A stretch of 64,000 bases of DNA from Ustilaginoidea virens (lineage: Eukaryota > Ascomycota > Sordariomycetes > Hypocreales > Clavicipitaceae). Both the position numbers and the translations under genes were made by a program. The notes beneath the pieces were generated by a model. That model searched no databases and was not told the DNA's origin. It worked only from the letters and a program-made list of their open reading frames with translations. Location of the stretch: positions 2,852,001 to 2,916,000 of the forward strand of contig NC_057317.1 in assembly GCF_000687475.1 (NCBI RefSeq), written 5' to 3'. Shown piece by piece: positions 1-11,366 of the stretch; the stretch's first letter is position 1, and each line of letters starts with the position of its first letter.

Positions 1-746
1 GCATCGACTACGGCTCGGGGCACGAGCTCAACTTTATGACGTGGCTGCTTTGCCTCCATCAGCTTGGCCTCCTGCGACGCACCGACTTCAGGCCCGTGAC
101 GCTCGCCATCTTCCCGCGCTACCTGTCGCTCATGCGCACCGTCCAGATGTCGTATTACCTCGAGCCGGCGGGGTCGCACGGCGTATGGGGCTTGGACGAC
201 TACCAGTTTCTGCCGTTTCTCTTTGGCGCCTCTCAGCTGCTGCACCATCCCTACATCACGCCGCGCTCGATCCACCAGCAACTGACGATTGAGGAGTTTG
301 GGGACGACTACCTGTACCTCGGCCAGGTCGCCTTTGTCAACAGCACCAAGACGGTCAAGGGCTTGCGGTGGCACAGCCCCATGCTCGACGACATCTCCTC
401 GGCCAGGTCGTGGTCCAAGATTGACGGCGGGATGCGGCGAATGTTTGTCGCCGAGGTGCTGGGCAAGCTGCCCGTGATGCAGCATTTCCTGTTCGGCTCC
501 TTGGTCCCCGCCCCGGAAGGCATGAGCCAGGATGACGCGAGCGAGGAGCAAGAGGGCGGTGGACAGGCTGGTGGCGCAGCCTTGCACGCGGCCGACCATT
601 CGGGCCACGCCCACCACGGTGCCGCTCACGATGGTGCCGGGTGGGGGGATTGCTGCGGCATCAAGGTGCCCAGCAGCATCGCAGCCGCACAGGAGACGAG
701 GAAGGGCGCCCAGGGAGCTGCCCTGCGGCGAATCCCGTTCGACTAA
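1..746 (+). CDS. PP2A activator (PTPA family, Rrd1/Ypa1-like), 3' part
   Basis: This is the C-terminal 247 codons of a phosphotyrosyl phosphatase activator, a peptidyl-prolyl isomerase that helps load metal into and activate protein phosphatase 2A catalytic subunits in cytosol and nucleus. The frame is open from base 3. It begins with the family signature [10 protein letters not shown], then has [20 protein letters not shown] and a later HSPMLDDIS stretch, all hallmark PTPA blocks. The start and the N-terminal lid domain lie upstream of the window. After the PTPA fold ends near base 520, there is a low-complexity tail of about 75 residues (acidic, Gly/Ala/His-rich) ending in RRIPFD. From memory, such a C-terminal extension is more typical of the Rrd1 than the Rrd2 branch in filamentous fungi. 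Family assignment is secure; paralogue assignment is an inference. No intron is needed in this part. Confidence 0.93.
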   Translation, partial: IDYGSGHELNFMTWLLCLHQLGLLRRTDFRPVTLAIFPRYLSLMRTVQMSYYLEPAGSHGVWGLDDYQFLPFLFGASQLLHHPYITPRSIHQQLTIEEFGDDYLYLGQVAFVNSTKTVKGLRWHSPMLDDISSARSWSKIDGGMRRMFVAEVLGKLPVMQHFLFGSLVPAPEGMSQDDASEEQEGGGQAGGAALHAADHSGHAHHGAAHDGAGWGDCCGIKVPSSIAAAQETRKGAQGAALRRIPFD

Positions 747-1037
747 GAGCAGGCCCCCCCGGGAGGGGGAATGGTGGCCTAATTGCGGCCGACGCCATCT
801 TCCCACCCGTTGCCAGGTGCCAAAGTCATGTTGGACAAGTTGAATGTAGGGGAAGCTCCTCAATCAGCAATGGGCCCCTTGCGGTCTCAGAAACAGCAAA
901 GGCCGACTCTGCCCGACCGAGTGAGTGGGCAACAAGGCCCAGTGCTGTGCTCACGACGCTTCTGTACGACCGAAACGTCACTTTTTTTTACCGTACAGAC
1001 CTGGAAGACTCCGAATCTCCTGCCCAGGCACGCTCCC

Positions 1038-1040
<3 letters not shown>

Positions 1041-1069
<29 letters not shown>
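1041..1069. repeat. T29 homopolymer
   Basis: An uninterrupted run of 29 T. Many similar tracts occur in the intergenic DNA of the left 21 kb. Length may be unreliable in assembly. Confidence 0.95.
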
Positions 1070-1073
<4 letters not shown>

Positions 1074-1588
1074 GTTGCCATCGCCAGCGTGCTGCATAGC
1101 GACTTATTCACAGCAACGCCAGGTGCGATGCAGCGTCCCTGCAACCTCGCCTTCATCACACACGCCCTCGCCCGTCCCCTTGAACGCCTTGCACGAGAAG
1201 CAGCCTTTCCTCCCCCCTTTGGGCTGGCGAATCGACCAGATATATTTACTCCACCCGCGCATCCCAGAGTCACCCCATCCGGCGTCGTCGTTCCCCCGCC
1301 GTCACATGGCCCAGCCAGTCCAGCCACTGACTGGCAAAGTCGCCAGAGGGAGGTATGTAGGTCCCTGTGGCCCCCGACTTGTCTGCCGTGTTTGCTGTCG
1401 CGCGGGCCCAAGCCATCATCAGCCCCGATTGCGTGCAAATCCTGCTGCGGGGCGCTTCGTCTCGTCTCGTCTCGTCTCGATCACGGAACCCAGGTATTTC
1501 GGCCGCTACGTTTGTCGCCGCGGCGCGTCCGGGACTCCGTCGTCCCCAAGACCGGTTCCGCGCGGTGTGTGGGCGACTTTGCAACATG

Positions 1589-1609
1589 CCCCCCCCCCCC
1601 CCCCCCCCC
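1589..1609. repeat. C21 homopolymer
   Basis: An uninterrupted run of about 21 C between a GCAACATG and a AGCCAAGTG context. Confidence 0.95.
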
Positions 1610-1731
1610 AGCCAAGTGCGAGCGCCTGCAGCGTGGCGGCCTTGCAGCCAGCGTTGTAGTCTACCAGACCTGTACTTTTCTCCTCTGGGAAAGATTGCCC
1701 CTGCCACGTTGGCGGCGACGCAGCTACGTTT

Positions 1732-1732
1732 G

Positions 1733-1767
<35 letters not shown>
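1732..1767. repeat. (CAGG)n microsatellite
   Basis: About nine tandem CAGG units. A related CTGC array occurs at 10,433. Confidence 0.95.
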
Positions 1768-1984
1768 ACATGGTGGGATCGCCAACAAAATCCCATCTTA
1801 CTGTTGCAGTCAAATGGCTGCACGAGCCGTGTTTGGGCCCCAACAAAGCAGGACAAGCAGACCAGGCACACTCTCTTGCTCATAGGATATGCTTTTGTAT
1901 TTCAATAGGCTAATCTACTCAATCGCGAGCGAGGCCATTGCTACCTACGAACCTGGCGTCTGGATCCCGCTGGGACACACCAGG

Positions 1985-2050
1985 GGTATGCTTCATACCT
2001 CCCCATGCCTCTTCATGCCTCTTCATGCCCCTTCATGCCCCTTCATGCCC
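1985..2050. repeat. TTCATGCC-type tandem repeat
   Basis: Six imperfect 10-bp units of the form CTTCATGCCC or CTTCATGCCT in tandem. It lies in non-coding DNA; function unknown. Confidence 0.8.
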
Positions 2051-2544
2051 ATCCTGTAACCGTTCGCTGCAACCACGTCAACCGGTCCTCCACAATAGTT
2101 GATCAATCCCAACGGCCCCATTTTCCGGGCGCCTAGCTCAAGTTGGCAAGACCATGTCTGCATCAGCTTGGGCAAGTAGATGAACTCGTGAAAGAAGAAA
2201 GAGAAAAGGAGAAAGGAAAGAGAGGGACAAAGAAAGAAGGGGACAGTCTCGACGCTCAATCATAATCATATATAATCGTCCACATTTTTCTTTTCCGAAA
2301 CTAAGATGAGCCACCCTCAAGGTATCATGTGGAAAACAAAAAAGACAAGCAAGCCACCACTATGCTATGAAATTTGGCAAAACAAGACGACAAAATTGCC
2401 AGCCCTGTTACGCTGCAGTGTCGGAGGGGTTGTTTTGGTTTGTTTTGAAAACGAAAAAGGGGGGAGGGGGGAGGGATGACAGGGTAGGAATGAGGCTCGA
2501 GCCCAACGGTTCGCCCGCAGAAGCTCATCAAACGGATCTGCAGT

Positions 2545-4131
2545 TCATGCAACCTCGATTGGTTGCGCCGGAATCGGGCCCGTCTCATCGGCTAATGACG
2601 CTCGCCAAGCTTGCTGGCGATTTCTGTTTGCGACGTGAATGTCGAGTACCATCTCAACCAGCGCCTCAGCATCTCGATGCAGCTCCCCCAGCTCCTCTTC
2701 ACCAAGGTCGCGACCGAGCCCACCATTTCCATCGCGAGGCTTGCGATAGGCCGCAAAGACAATGCCACGGTCAATTCTCTCCGAGAGACGAACTCCCGAG
2801 ACTGGACTAGCGCATCGCGCCGAGGGGTTCCGGGGGTATTGGCCCGTGTAAAATGCGCAGGCGTACCCGCGTGCAAAGTCTTGCGGCATGGCTTCATGAT
2901 TCCGATACTCGATCCAGCCATCGGCTCGAAGAATTCTCGAGTGGACATCGGCAGCAACCTGCAGGGGCGAAGGCACATGATGCAAGCCGTGCGCCGCCAG
3001 GAGCCGCCCAATCATGGGCTTTTGTGTACCATGGCCATGGATGGGCTTCGACGTGTCTGGCCAAAGATTGACAACGTAGACCAAGTCGAAATCGTGGCGT
3101 CTGGCGATTCTTGCGGCTTCGAAGGCTGCTGCGGCAGCAGGCCGGCTTGCGCGAGGGGGCGTCAGCGTTAGCAGCGCTGATGCCAGTGGCTCCGACGATG
3201 ATATGGACAGGTCCATTGGAGGTAGGGCCGATGTCGTCAATCGCCGAAGCGGACCCAGGGCCGGACTCTCTGGCGCAGATTCCGCGATGTCGTCATCGCT
3301 GAGATTGAGAAACTCCTTCACGCCGGGCTCCCTCAAAGTAGAGCTGCAAAACGAATGGGCAGATGGGGCAATACTCGACTGGCTGTATGATCTGTTGAGA
3401 GACCACCGATCAAACAGGTCGCCCATCCGATCTTCAATAACTCTGAACGGAGATTTGTCAAGAGCATCGGCCGACCTGACGCCTCGCAATTGTGCACCTG
3501 AGCGTGATGCCTCGTTAGGAAGCCGAGCAGGAGTTGGGGGGCAGGCTGGAAGATTGGGGTTTCCTGGCTTTGCGATGGGGCGTTGAGATGCACTGCCGAC
3601 GTCCTCGAGATGAGGCGACGGGGGGTTGTTCAACCTGGGTGTTGAGGGAGAACTCTCCAGTGGGGAGCAGCAGCGAGGGCTAGGAAGTCGAGCAACTCCA
3701 GCCAGCCTCGTCGTATCGAACGAGTGTGATGACGAACACGAGTCGCCGTTCTGGGCGGTAGGCTTGGGAAATTGGAATTCGCAGAGTCCAGCCACCAAGG
3801 TCTCCGCTTGTCGGTGAGTAAAGGACGGAGATGACACCGATTTGTACCTCAGCTGGCAGTTGCCATCTGCTGGAAGCGAGTTGTAGGCGTGACCACGGGT
3901 CATTCGTTGACTTGCCAGAATTTCTGGAACAGAAGGCGACCGTCCTGTGGCTCGTCGCAAGCGAACCTCGTCGCGCGCAGTCATTCGACTTGTCTTGGGC
4001 CGGATAAATGAAGGTGAGGGAAACCTCTGACCCGGTGGTTGACTGACAAGGTCAGCTCCTCCATTTGAAGAGCGAGATGGTTTTCGCTTATAGGTGAAAA
4101 GCCTCTCGAGGCATTCCAAGCCGTTGCGCAT
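2545..4131 (-). CDS. Fungal protein of unknown function, 528 aa
   Basis: An intronless frame from an ATG at 4131 to a stop at 2545. I do not recognise a named family. The first 300 or so residues look disordered: rich in Ser, Pro and Arg, with many SP and TP sites. The C-terminal part from about residue 335 looks folded. It starts with an Ala-rich helix followed by RRHDFDLVYVVNLWPD, then an HGL/VPSPLQVA segment, an aromatic stretch near GYACAFYTGQYP, and a final acidic helix ending in a DIHVANRNR motif. This layout (disordered head, compact alpha/beta tail that may be GAF-like) is common among uncharacterised ascomycete proteins, but the GAF suggestion is only an impression. The GC-rich, SP-rich frame with no homopolymer-coded runs supports a real gene. 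A long pyrimidine tract (purine on the coding strand) lies about 480 bp upstream. Confidence 0.72.
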   Translation of the reverse strand: MRNGLECLERLFTYKRKPSRSSNGGADLVSQPPGQRFPSPSFIRPKTSRMTARDEVRLRRATGRSPSVPEILASQRMTRGHAYNSLPADGNCQLRYKSVSSPSFTHRQAETLVAGLCEFQFPKPTAQNGDSCSSSHSFDTTRLAGVARLPSPRCCSPLESSPSTPRLNNPPSPHLEDVGSASQRPIAKPGNPNLPACPPTPARLPNEASRSGAQLRGVRSADALDKSPFRVIEDRMGDLFDRWSLNRSYSQSSIAPSAHSFCSSTLREPGVKEFLNLSDDDIAESAPESPALGPLRRLTTSALPPMDLSISSSEPLASALLTLTPPRASRPAAAAAFEAARIARRHDFDLVYVVNLWPDTSKPIHGHGTQKPMIGRLLAAHGLHHVPSPLQVAADVHSRILRADGWIEYRNHEAMPQDFARGYACAFYTGQYPRNPSARCASPVSGVRLSERIDRGIVFAAYRKPRDGNGGLGRDLGEEELGELHRDAEALVEMVLDIHVANRNRQQAWRASLADETGPIPAQPIEVA

Positions 4132-4610
4132 GGTTTTTGCCCGTGTGTGTGTGTGTTCCGATGGTCAAAGACGGGGAATTGACGAGCATGTGTGTTGAAG
4201 AGTGTGGTTGGCGCTGAGGGCAAGAGGAGTCTTGTCTTGCCCGGGTTTTTATGCCAAGACCGTCCCTACTTGCTCTACAAGTGAAAGACAAAAGAAGAAA
4301 ATTGTGATTTGTGAATCGTGGGGAAGAGTGGTGGTTCTTTCCTTCGTGTTGGTTGAGCTCGGTGACGCGAATGTGAATCAAAACTGACCAGGAAAGCTGA
4401 CCAGGCAAGTCGAGCGTTTGGCGAGCGGCTTCACAGCACGACGCAGTTTGTGTAACGACGCAGCTCGCGGCTTGAGATGGGGAGTTTTCTGTACGGAATC
4501 TCCGGAGTCTCCCAAGTCTCATGATCCCGAGATGTTTTGGTGGTGCAGGTGCACAAGTAACGCGGCACGAACCAGATGTGTCGAAGCGTTTGATACGACC
4601 AGTCGCCTGT

Positions 4611-4735
4611 TTTTTTTTTTCCCTTTGCCTTCTTTTCGCTTTTTCTTTCCTGGCAGTGCTTCTTTTCTTTTTCCCTTTTTTTTCTCGTTTTCTTTTTTCT
4701 TTTTCTTTTCCTTTTCCTTTTCCTTTTCCCTCCTC
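4611..4735. repeat. Pyrimidine-rich low-complexity tract
   Basis: Almost pure T/C on the plus strand, ending in a run of CTTTTC units. It lies upstream of the 528-residue gene on the minus strand, so it may be part of its promoter or 5' leader. Frames through it encode only Phe-rich or Lys/Glu-rich runs. Confidence 0.85.
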
Positions 4736-5720
4736 GGGCTTGTCTTCGGATATCGCTTCTATTGTACCGGCACGCTCGGAATACACCAGCACCAGCAGCA
4801 ACAACAACAGCACATGCGTCCGGGGCATGCACTAAAAGGCGTCAAGTCAACTACCAGATTGCCGAGCGTCTGGGGTTCAAAGAGGATCAAGTCAAGGAGC
4901 CGTGGGTGGCTGCCGTTGATCAAGTGAGAGGGCAAGGCATCAATCAAAATCAATGATGCGATGGAAGTGACGGGTCTTCCTCTCCGGCCGTAAGCGAGAC
5001 CGGTTCGCACTCTTGGGAAGGAGCTACCAGCTCAAACGGGCGCTGTCGAGAGATGGAAGGCGAGGAGGACTTGGCTCACAGCGTCATTGGTGGCGGCAAT
5101 TCGTAGATAGGTACCTCGCTGGGGTAAGGTACCAGTCAAGGTACATGTACCTTGGGTGGTGGTGGGTGACTGGAGCGACCAAGATCAACGTCGGTCGACC
5201 CTGTGCCTGTGGGCATCCTGGGAATAGAAGGGTTGGGCGGGTGGTCCTGGGTGTGCCGGAGGTTTTAACAGACGACATTCACACAGAGACACACGGACAT
5301 GACGACTGAGGCCCTGACCTCTGACAACTCAACTCACGCCCGCCCGCCCGCTCCCGCTTCTGCATCGTTGTCCCGACTTCAAGGAGCGGGTAAAGGAAGG
5401 AGGGGGGGCAAAAAAAAAAAAAGGAGAGCAAAAAAAAAAAAAAATTACAAATTAAAATAGGGATAAAAAAAAACTTAGGGAAAAGAAACAGTCAACCCAC
5501 GTTCCCGGGTCGTCAGCAAGGGTTCCCAGCGGAACAATACAAACTGGGCAGCCCGAATAAGAGACACAAAGCACACAAAAGCCCGCCAAACAAAGTCCAA
5601 GACAACAAGGATGTTTTGCTCTCAGACTTGTCCATCTCCGTCAAGCTCCAGGACGTTAGGGCGAAAGGGGAAAGTAGAGGGGGGAAAAAAAGGAAAAAAA
5701 AGTAAAAAAAAAAAATAAAA

Positions 5721-5746
5721 TATATATATATATATATATATATATA
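5721..5746. repeat. (TA)n microsatellite
   Basis: About 13 tandem TA units following an A-rich stretch. Confidence 0.95.
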
Positions 5747-6255
5747 ATGACATGAGGAAGGAATAAAAAGAAACAGCGGGGCGTGGGGCCGGGGAATGAC
5801 GGGAGTCCCGCGCCGCCCTCCACTCAAAGCACCTGGGCCACTTAACCTCCAAGACACATTGGGCTGCCTGCACGTCGTGCTAGCTAGCGACACGCCCACC
5901 CCTGCCAACCTTCAATGTCTTCAATGTTGTCTCTGTGCAGGGTTGGCCTGACGGGTGGACTTGCTTGAAAAAGGCCAAAAACACGGCAAAGGTGGACCAT
6001 GTCAGTCAGGCCGGCGTCGGCGTGTCGTGTCTTGCGCCTGGGAATTCAACTGACGCCGTGTGATATCGCCCTACACTGCGCCATCATCTTAATTCAAGTA
6101 GAAATATAAAGATGCAATTGATAGCACTTTAGGATAAATTACCATCTTGAGAGCTTCCGCCTATTTGCGCGTGGCCCACCATGCTCGTTTCCTGTAATTG
6201 GCTGCATTCCGCGACACGCGACACGCAACACGTGACACGCGACACAGTGTACTCT

Positions 6256-6256
6256 G

Positions 6257-6299
<43 letters not shown>

Positions 6300-6300
6300 T
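6256..6300. repeat. (CT)n microsatellite
   Basis: About 22 CT dinucleotides with one interruption. Confidence 0.95.
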
Positions 6301-7849
6301 GACCCTTTGAGATGGTCAATCTTTTGAGTTATTCATCGCGATGCATGCCGGCGTGCCGCTATAGCGAAAAGCTTCGAGTCGTGAAATGCAACCAAAGTCA
6401 CTTGGCATAGAAAAATATATGCAAGGGGATGAGTGCTATCTTAGGTTTAGCTTCTACGGAGTACTGCGTTGTATCTTTGAATAAAGCAATTAGGCCTCGT
6501 TCCCCAGACCAAGCATGGGGGTCTGAAGTCCAGGATGTGGTTTTTTTTTTTTTTTAAAACGCAATATTCCCCCGGTCGGCCCGTCCTCAGGCGCCAGCGC
6601 ACTGTCTCATTGATCCGACATGACCCTGAAAGCCACCCGGGCTGGAATAACCGCAGCGAGCAGGGGAAAAGGTAAAAATAATAATAATCATAATCATAAT
6701 CATAATAAAATCAAAGAGATCGGGAAAATAAGAAGAAGAAGAAGAAAAAGAAAAAAAAAAGACGGGGAAGAGGAACGACGAGTTGAGTTCTTAACCGCTG
6801 CTGGGAAGCAAACCACAGAATAAGGAGACGTCGTGGTCGTGGGAATGCTGACATGTCACGGTGGACTCGGGACACGCCAGTCCCGGTCCGTTCGTTATTT
6901 ATTATTTTGTGTCTTGCCGTCGCTTTCTTGCCGTCTGTCCCACTCCCCAGTTTTTTTTTTTTTTTTTTTTTTTCTTCAGTAGATCGCCTTCCCGTGGCCG
7001 AATTTCCAGGATTGGCATGGGGCGGGCCGGCCGTCCGCCTAGCGCCGGCTGGTCGGGGGAAAATTCGAAACCGCCGCTGGAGTCCTGGTTTTGCAACTTT
7101 GTCCGGTCCGGTCTAGAAGTACGGGGGAGGAGGAGCATTGACCGTCTTGGTTGGCATCGATTGATTGTCCAGACCAGACTTTGTCTCGGACTCCAGAGCC
7201 GCAAGCAGGGCTGCAAGGGCCTCTTCCATGCAGATTAGTAGGCACCTTACGGAGTTAGTGCAGGATACATGCGCCTAGCCTCCGGCCCAGCAGGCAGTGG
7301 CTGCCTCATGCCAGGCACCAGCCAGGCCCAGCCAGTCTGTGCCCACAGCCTGCCTACCAGCTAGCTTAGGTACAGGTACTTGTATATTCCGTGCTCGGGT
7401 ACGACCCCATGCTCAAACAAAGCCGCCGTCTGGTGTGCGTTGCGGGTGTTGCGGGTGTTACGGCAAGACGAGACACGCAGCCATGTCAAGTCTGGTCCAT
7501 GGAGGATTGATTAGGGCCAGGGGTTCCAGGACCAGCTTTCCTCCCCAAGCATGTTGACTTGAAGCCCGAGAATGCCGATAAGCGGTGGGTGGGTGACTCG
7601 CAAAGGCGGGAGGAAACCTGCGGCTGAGGTCTTGCTAATCCGTACATTGCACGCCTCCCCCAGCCCCACCCCGGCGGGTATGTACCTTAGGTACGTACTC
7701 GTACGCACCTGACTTGCTCCCTTCCTGGTGATTCCTGCCTTGGCATCACGGCATCGACAGTGTGGGGGCTGGCCGACCCACGTTGGAAGAAGGAACATTC
7801 AACATTGGATTGGGGAGGGAAGGAGACAAGAGACAGAAGAAGGAAAAGG

Positions 7850-7897
7850 GAAAGAAAAAGAAAAAGAAAAAGAAAAAGAAAAAGAAAAAGAAAAAAG
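7850..7897. repeat. (GAAAAA)n microsatellite
   Basis: Eight tandem 6-bp GAAAAA units, purine-only on the plus strand, giving meaningless Lys-rich or Phe-rich frames. Confidence 0.95.
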
Positions 7898-8571
7898 GCA
7901 ACACAGCTTCCGTCAACTCGAGCCCAAACCTGGAGCCGTCCAGTCCCCAAGTCCAGCCTTCTTCACTCTCGCCCGAGTCTGGTCCTTTTGTCCAGACTCC
8001 GGCTGCCGGCTGGGTGACTCGGTCCTCCCGGTTCCCCAAACAACAAACAAACATCCGACCGTTGACCGTTGAGGTGCCCGCCCCGTCGTATGCATGGCCC
8101 TGCTACCGAGTAGTCTTCCGGAACCAATGCAGTCCTAGTCCTTCCTTCACCTTGTTGTTGTTGTTGTCTCCTCCCTCAACCACGTTGCATATTTCTTCTG
8201 CGCCCAACCACTTGGCAAACCGTCACTCAAGCACGCTGGCTGGGGCGCGGGCGCTGAGACGCCCTCGCGACGGGGCACAGCAGTACCTACGGTGCCTCCC
8301 AAGGTACATAGGATCCTGCTGCCTCGGAGGAGACAACGTTCGTCAATTCCTCGTATACTACGGAGTACCGAGCCATTTTGACGCGAGAACTGCCGGAAGA
8401 TAACCGAGCAGTGAGTGCTTGGACTCCACAGGATGCCGCACAGCGCAGGCTGAAGGTCACCCCGGCCGTCGCCGCTGCATAACCTACATACCAACCTAGT
8501 GGTACCAGACTATGTTGTTACCAGCTGCCCATCGTGGTTTGGCTCAAAGGCACGGCACCCAAGTTCCCACC

Positions 8572-8620
8572 AGAGCTAGCTAAGCCTAGCTAGCTAAGCC
8601 TAGCTAGCTGAGCCTAGCTC
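8572..8620. repeat. GCTAGCTAAGCCTA tandem repeat
   Basis: Three 14-bp units containing the palindrome GCTAGC and the inverted half-sites AGCCTAGCT. The array can form overlapping hairpins. Function unknown. Confidence 0.85.
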
Positions 8621-9384
8621 TGTCCCAGAAACCCGGGCCTTTGACAAGGGTGATTCGAGTTGCACCTTGGGAAATCCGATTCCCTGTCGCTCCGGATAAC
8701 AGAGTCATGACACAATGGAGCGGCTCCGCGCTAGCACCCGATGAGGAGGGAATCAACATCAACCGACCCGTCATTTTCCCCAGCCGTTATGACCAGGGGT
8801 AGGATGAATTCAGCCTTGGTGGCGATTTTCGAGCAGCGACAATCACGTGACCCGCGGTTGACCCCCGAACACCGAGCATGTGGCCCAGATATGGGATTCC
8901 CAAGGTCACCAGGCTCAAGACCAGGAAATCGTAGCTCTAATCCTGCATAAGTAGCTTTGTCTCGACTTGCAATTGTGGAAAAAGACGACTCAAGTTGGCT
9001 ACCCGATCATTACATCATTGACCTCAATGGGTGATGATACTAATAGAAGACCTGATTTTGGCAAGAGCGGATTGGGGCTCGCATCAGCAGATTGGACAAC
9101 GTGGCTAGAGCATTAGCATAATGAAGGTAGTAGTTATTCGCTTGACAACTGAGTCTCGCAAGGTTCGAAAATGACGGGCGAGCCAACAGAACAACGGACC
9201 GAGTATAAATGACCTGTACCTTGTTCAATCGTAGCCAACGAGCTGCCGAACACGCGGGGGTACTTGAAGCCGCTTGCGCCGCATCGCAAATACCACTAAG
9301 CCACGGGTCCATGAGTTGGGGACTTTCGCCCTCGAGGGCCTCGGAGGTTTGCATAGACAGCCCGTCCAGCCCCTCACCGTGTGC

Positions 9385-10110
9385 AAGGGGCGTTCTGTAT
9401 ATTCTTCAGGTTAGCCAAGACTTGTTCCGCCGACCGATACAGCTAATTCCAGCATTTCGAGGCGACCCGATGACACGCATGCTTGCTCTGGTCGTTGGGG
9501 AATTCTCGCCCACGAAACCGGCGCTCGATTTCCTCTTCCGTCGTCGGTGCCGTTCAAATCCGGGAACACCTCATGGCCCATCATGATGAAGTAAGCACAC
9601 TGTACTTGCAAGCGCAAACAAGTCTGTTTTCACTCGTGCGCGATCTGCAGGGGTTCGAGGTGGGCATGATTTGGAGGATTCGAGGGATAAGGCATCGAGG
9701 AGAGCGACGCCGTCTGCGGACAAGTGCTGGCCTTGAGAATCGGCAAGCTTGAGGTCGAGGTTGTCGTCCACACCAGGAGATTGTCGTGGCGGAGATGGCA
9801 GTGAAGGACGGACCCGCTTGGTGGAGTGAATGTAGTTTATGCCTTGGGCAGCTTGCACGCACCAGGTCATACGTTGCTGAAGCGACGTTTCGGGATGAGG
9901 CACGAGGTAGTAGTCACGCAGATTACCGTTCGGAGCAAACTCGAGGAGAATTCCGTCGTCCGTCAGTCCCCTTGAGTTCGCACAATACGAGGATGGTTTC
10001 CTAGTAGTTTGAGCATTTTGGCCTCGATCTGAAGCTGACTGCAAGCGAAAGATGATGGCACCGGCGCCGCAAACCCGAAGCATGTTTGGAGAGCTAGTAA
10101 AACTATGTAA
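9385..10110 (-). pseudogene. Frameshifted protein-kinase-like gene remnant
   Basis: Pieces of a fungal protein kinase domain follow one another on the minus strand but in different frames. From 5' to 3' of the gene: IEAKMLKLLGNHPRIV (N-lobe helix C region, about 10,040-9,970); DDGILLEFAPNGNLRDY and a QQRMTWCVQAAQGINYIHS helix (about 9,960-9,805); then in another frame HCHLRHDNLLV, which sits where the catalytic HRDLxxxN loop should be; then back in the first frame DNLDLKLADSQG, where a DFG-like motif is expected; and finally YFIMMGHEVFPDLNGTDD (about 9,590-9,535) in yet another frame. At least three or four frame changes are needed, and the joins lack usable splice sites. No RIP-like signature is seen here, so decay was by small indels. 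An unannotated intron or sequencing error at one join is possible, but not at all of them. Confidence 0.7.
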
Positions 10111-10432
10111 TTAAATTCAGAATCCAGGAATAAAGTTGATTGCTGATTACCAGGTAGGTAGGTATTCATGCTCGCACGTGACTTTCCACCATCTTCCAAT
10201 AGGGCACTCGCTTCCAAGCTTTTCTCTCCTCATTCTTCATCTAATTTACCAAGTCTTTCTTTTTAAACATAAATGCCTCGCGTTACATTCAGTACATGCG
10301 ACTTGCCAACCAACTTGCGAGGTTGCTCTCAGCGGTTTAGCTTAGTCAACGAAATGGGTAATGTGGAGGCTGATGGATGACTTGTTGGTGCTGGTTGGCT
10401 TTGCGGAACCGGCGCCGCCCGCCCCACCCCCA

Positions 10433-10471
<39 letters not shown>
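10433..10471. repeat. (CTGC)n microsatellite
   Basis: About nine tandem CTGC units, the reverse-complement relative of the CAGG array at 1,732. Confidence 0.95.
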
Positions 10472-11062
10472 TCAACGGGATGGCCAAGAGGGGGGGGGGT
10501 TGGGTAGGAGGGGGGAGGGGTGTGGTGTGGTAACTTGCCCAGATCGGGCTTGGGCAGGAAGCTCTATATTTCTTCTTTCGTGTGCGTTCGAGTCAGCCAT
10601 TGGTCTCTGCCCTCTAGCGCTGTCGTGCATTGCCCCACCAGACCTTGCCTTTTCACCAGCTGCAATGCAAGCTTGTGCAAGGGAGATTTTCAGTTTTAGT
10701 TGGGCTTTTTCAGCTGGAGTGGGATGCAACCAGACGTTTTGCCCATAGCCCCACCCCCCGTCCGACTTGTCCCTTTCGTTCCTTTTTTTCACAAGGGCCA
10801 GTTCGTCTCGTTTCGTCTCGTTTGCTTCCAATCCTTACCAAGCTCGGCGACGTCAGCAACAAAGTCCGGTCCGGCACCCCGGCAACCGACGGTGGCTGAT
10901 GGGCAGTTGATGCTGACCACGTGTTCCTGCAAGTCATTTCGCAGGGCTGCGGAGCCTGCGAGGCCAATCTCATCCCAGATTCCCCTGCCGTCTCTCTTGT
11001 GCGGTGGTGCATTCTGCAGGAACAAGGTTTTGAAGAGGGGGTCACTCTCGATCATGCATCGG

Positions 11063-11068
<6 letters not shown>

Positions 11069-11122
<54 letters not shown>

Positions 11123-11138
11123 TTTTTTTTTTTTTTTT
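11069..11138. repeat. (CT)n followed by T25
   Basis: About 22 CT units run directly into a 25-base T tract, then a T-rich stretch to about 11,168. Confidence 0.95.
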
Positions 11139-11339
11139 CCTTTTTCCCCCATTTTTTCTTTTTTTTGGCTTGATTTTTATCGCGTCCTGCGTCCCCGCGG
11201 TTACACGTCGGGTGTTGAAAAACTTGAACTGGCGACAACTTGGCAAGCCAAAGCCCGTTGGGGCGCGTCACAGGCACGTTAATAGAAGTCGCTTCTGACG
11301 GGCCGCTTTGAGCGGAGTACTGGGTGCTAACAGAGAACC

Positions 11340-11366
11340 AAAAAAAAAAAAAAAAAAAAAAAAAAA
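11340..11366. repeat. A27 homopolymer
   Basis: An uninterrupted run of about 27 A; further A-tracts follow near 11,448. Confidence 0.95.

Larger units (their letters stand above)
747..2544. other. Intergenic DNA with simple repeats
   Basis: No gene is supported here. Open frames run through this stretch, but they cross homopolymers (long Phe, Lys or Pro runs) and show no domain. It contains T, C, CAGG and TTCATGCC repeat tracts and several copies of a GTCTC repeat near 1455-1482. It would hold the 3' flanks of the convergent genes on either side. Confidence 0.6.
4736..9384. other. Long gene-poor intergenic stretch with microsatellites
   Basis: I see no gene here on either strand: no frame shows a domain or conserved motif, and most cross repeats. 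Contents include A-tracts near 5411 and 5431, (TA)n at 5721, (CT)n at 6256, AATCAT units near 6677, T-tracts at 6541 and 6951, a GAAAAA array at 7850, and a GCTAGCTAAGCCTA tandem at 8572. Palindromic AAGGTACATGTACCTT lies near 5136, and several GGTACCTT-like motifs occur around 5110-5155, 7680-7700 and 8285-8310. Non-coding RNA genes cannot be excluded by eye; I found no tRNA-like arm pattern. Confidence 0.6.

Noticed and set aside
783..1913. A 376-codon plus-strand open frame
   Set aside because: It runs through T29, C21 and CAGG repeats, giving Phe, Pro and Ala/Gly/Arg runs, and shows no domain.
4088..4828. A 246-codon minus-strand frame with a Lys/Glu-rich segment
   Set aside because: The Lys/Glu part is the complement of the pyrimidine tract; the frame overlaps the start of the 528-residue gene in another frame and has no recognisable fold.
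7762..8403. Lys-rich 213-codon frame
   Set aside because: Its core is the GAAAAA microsatellite; the rest is unconserved.
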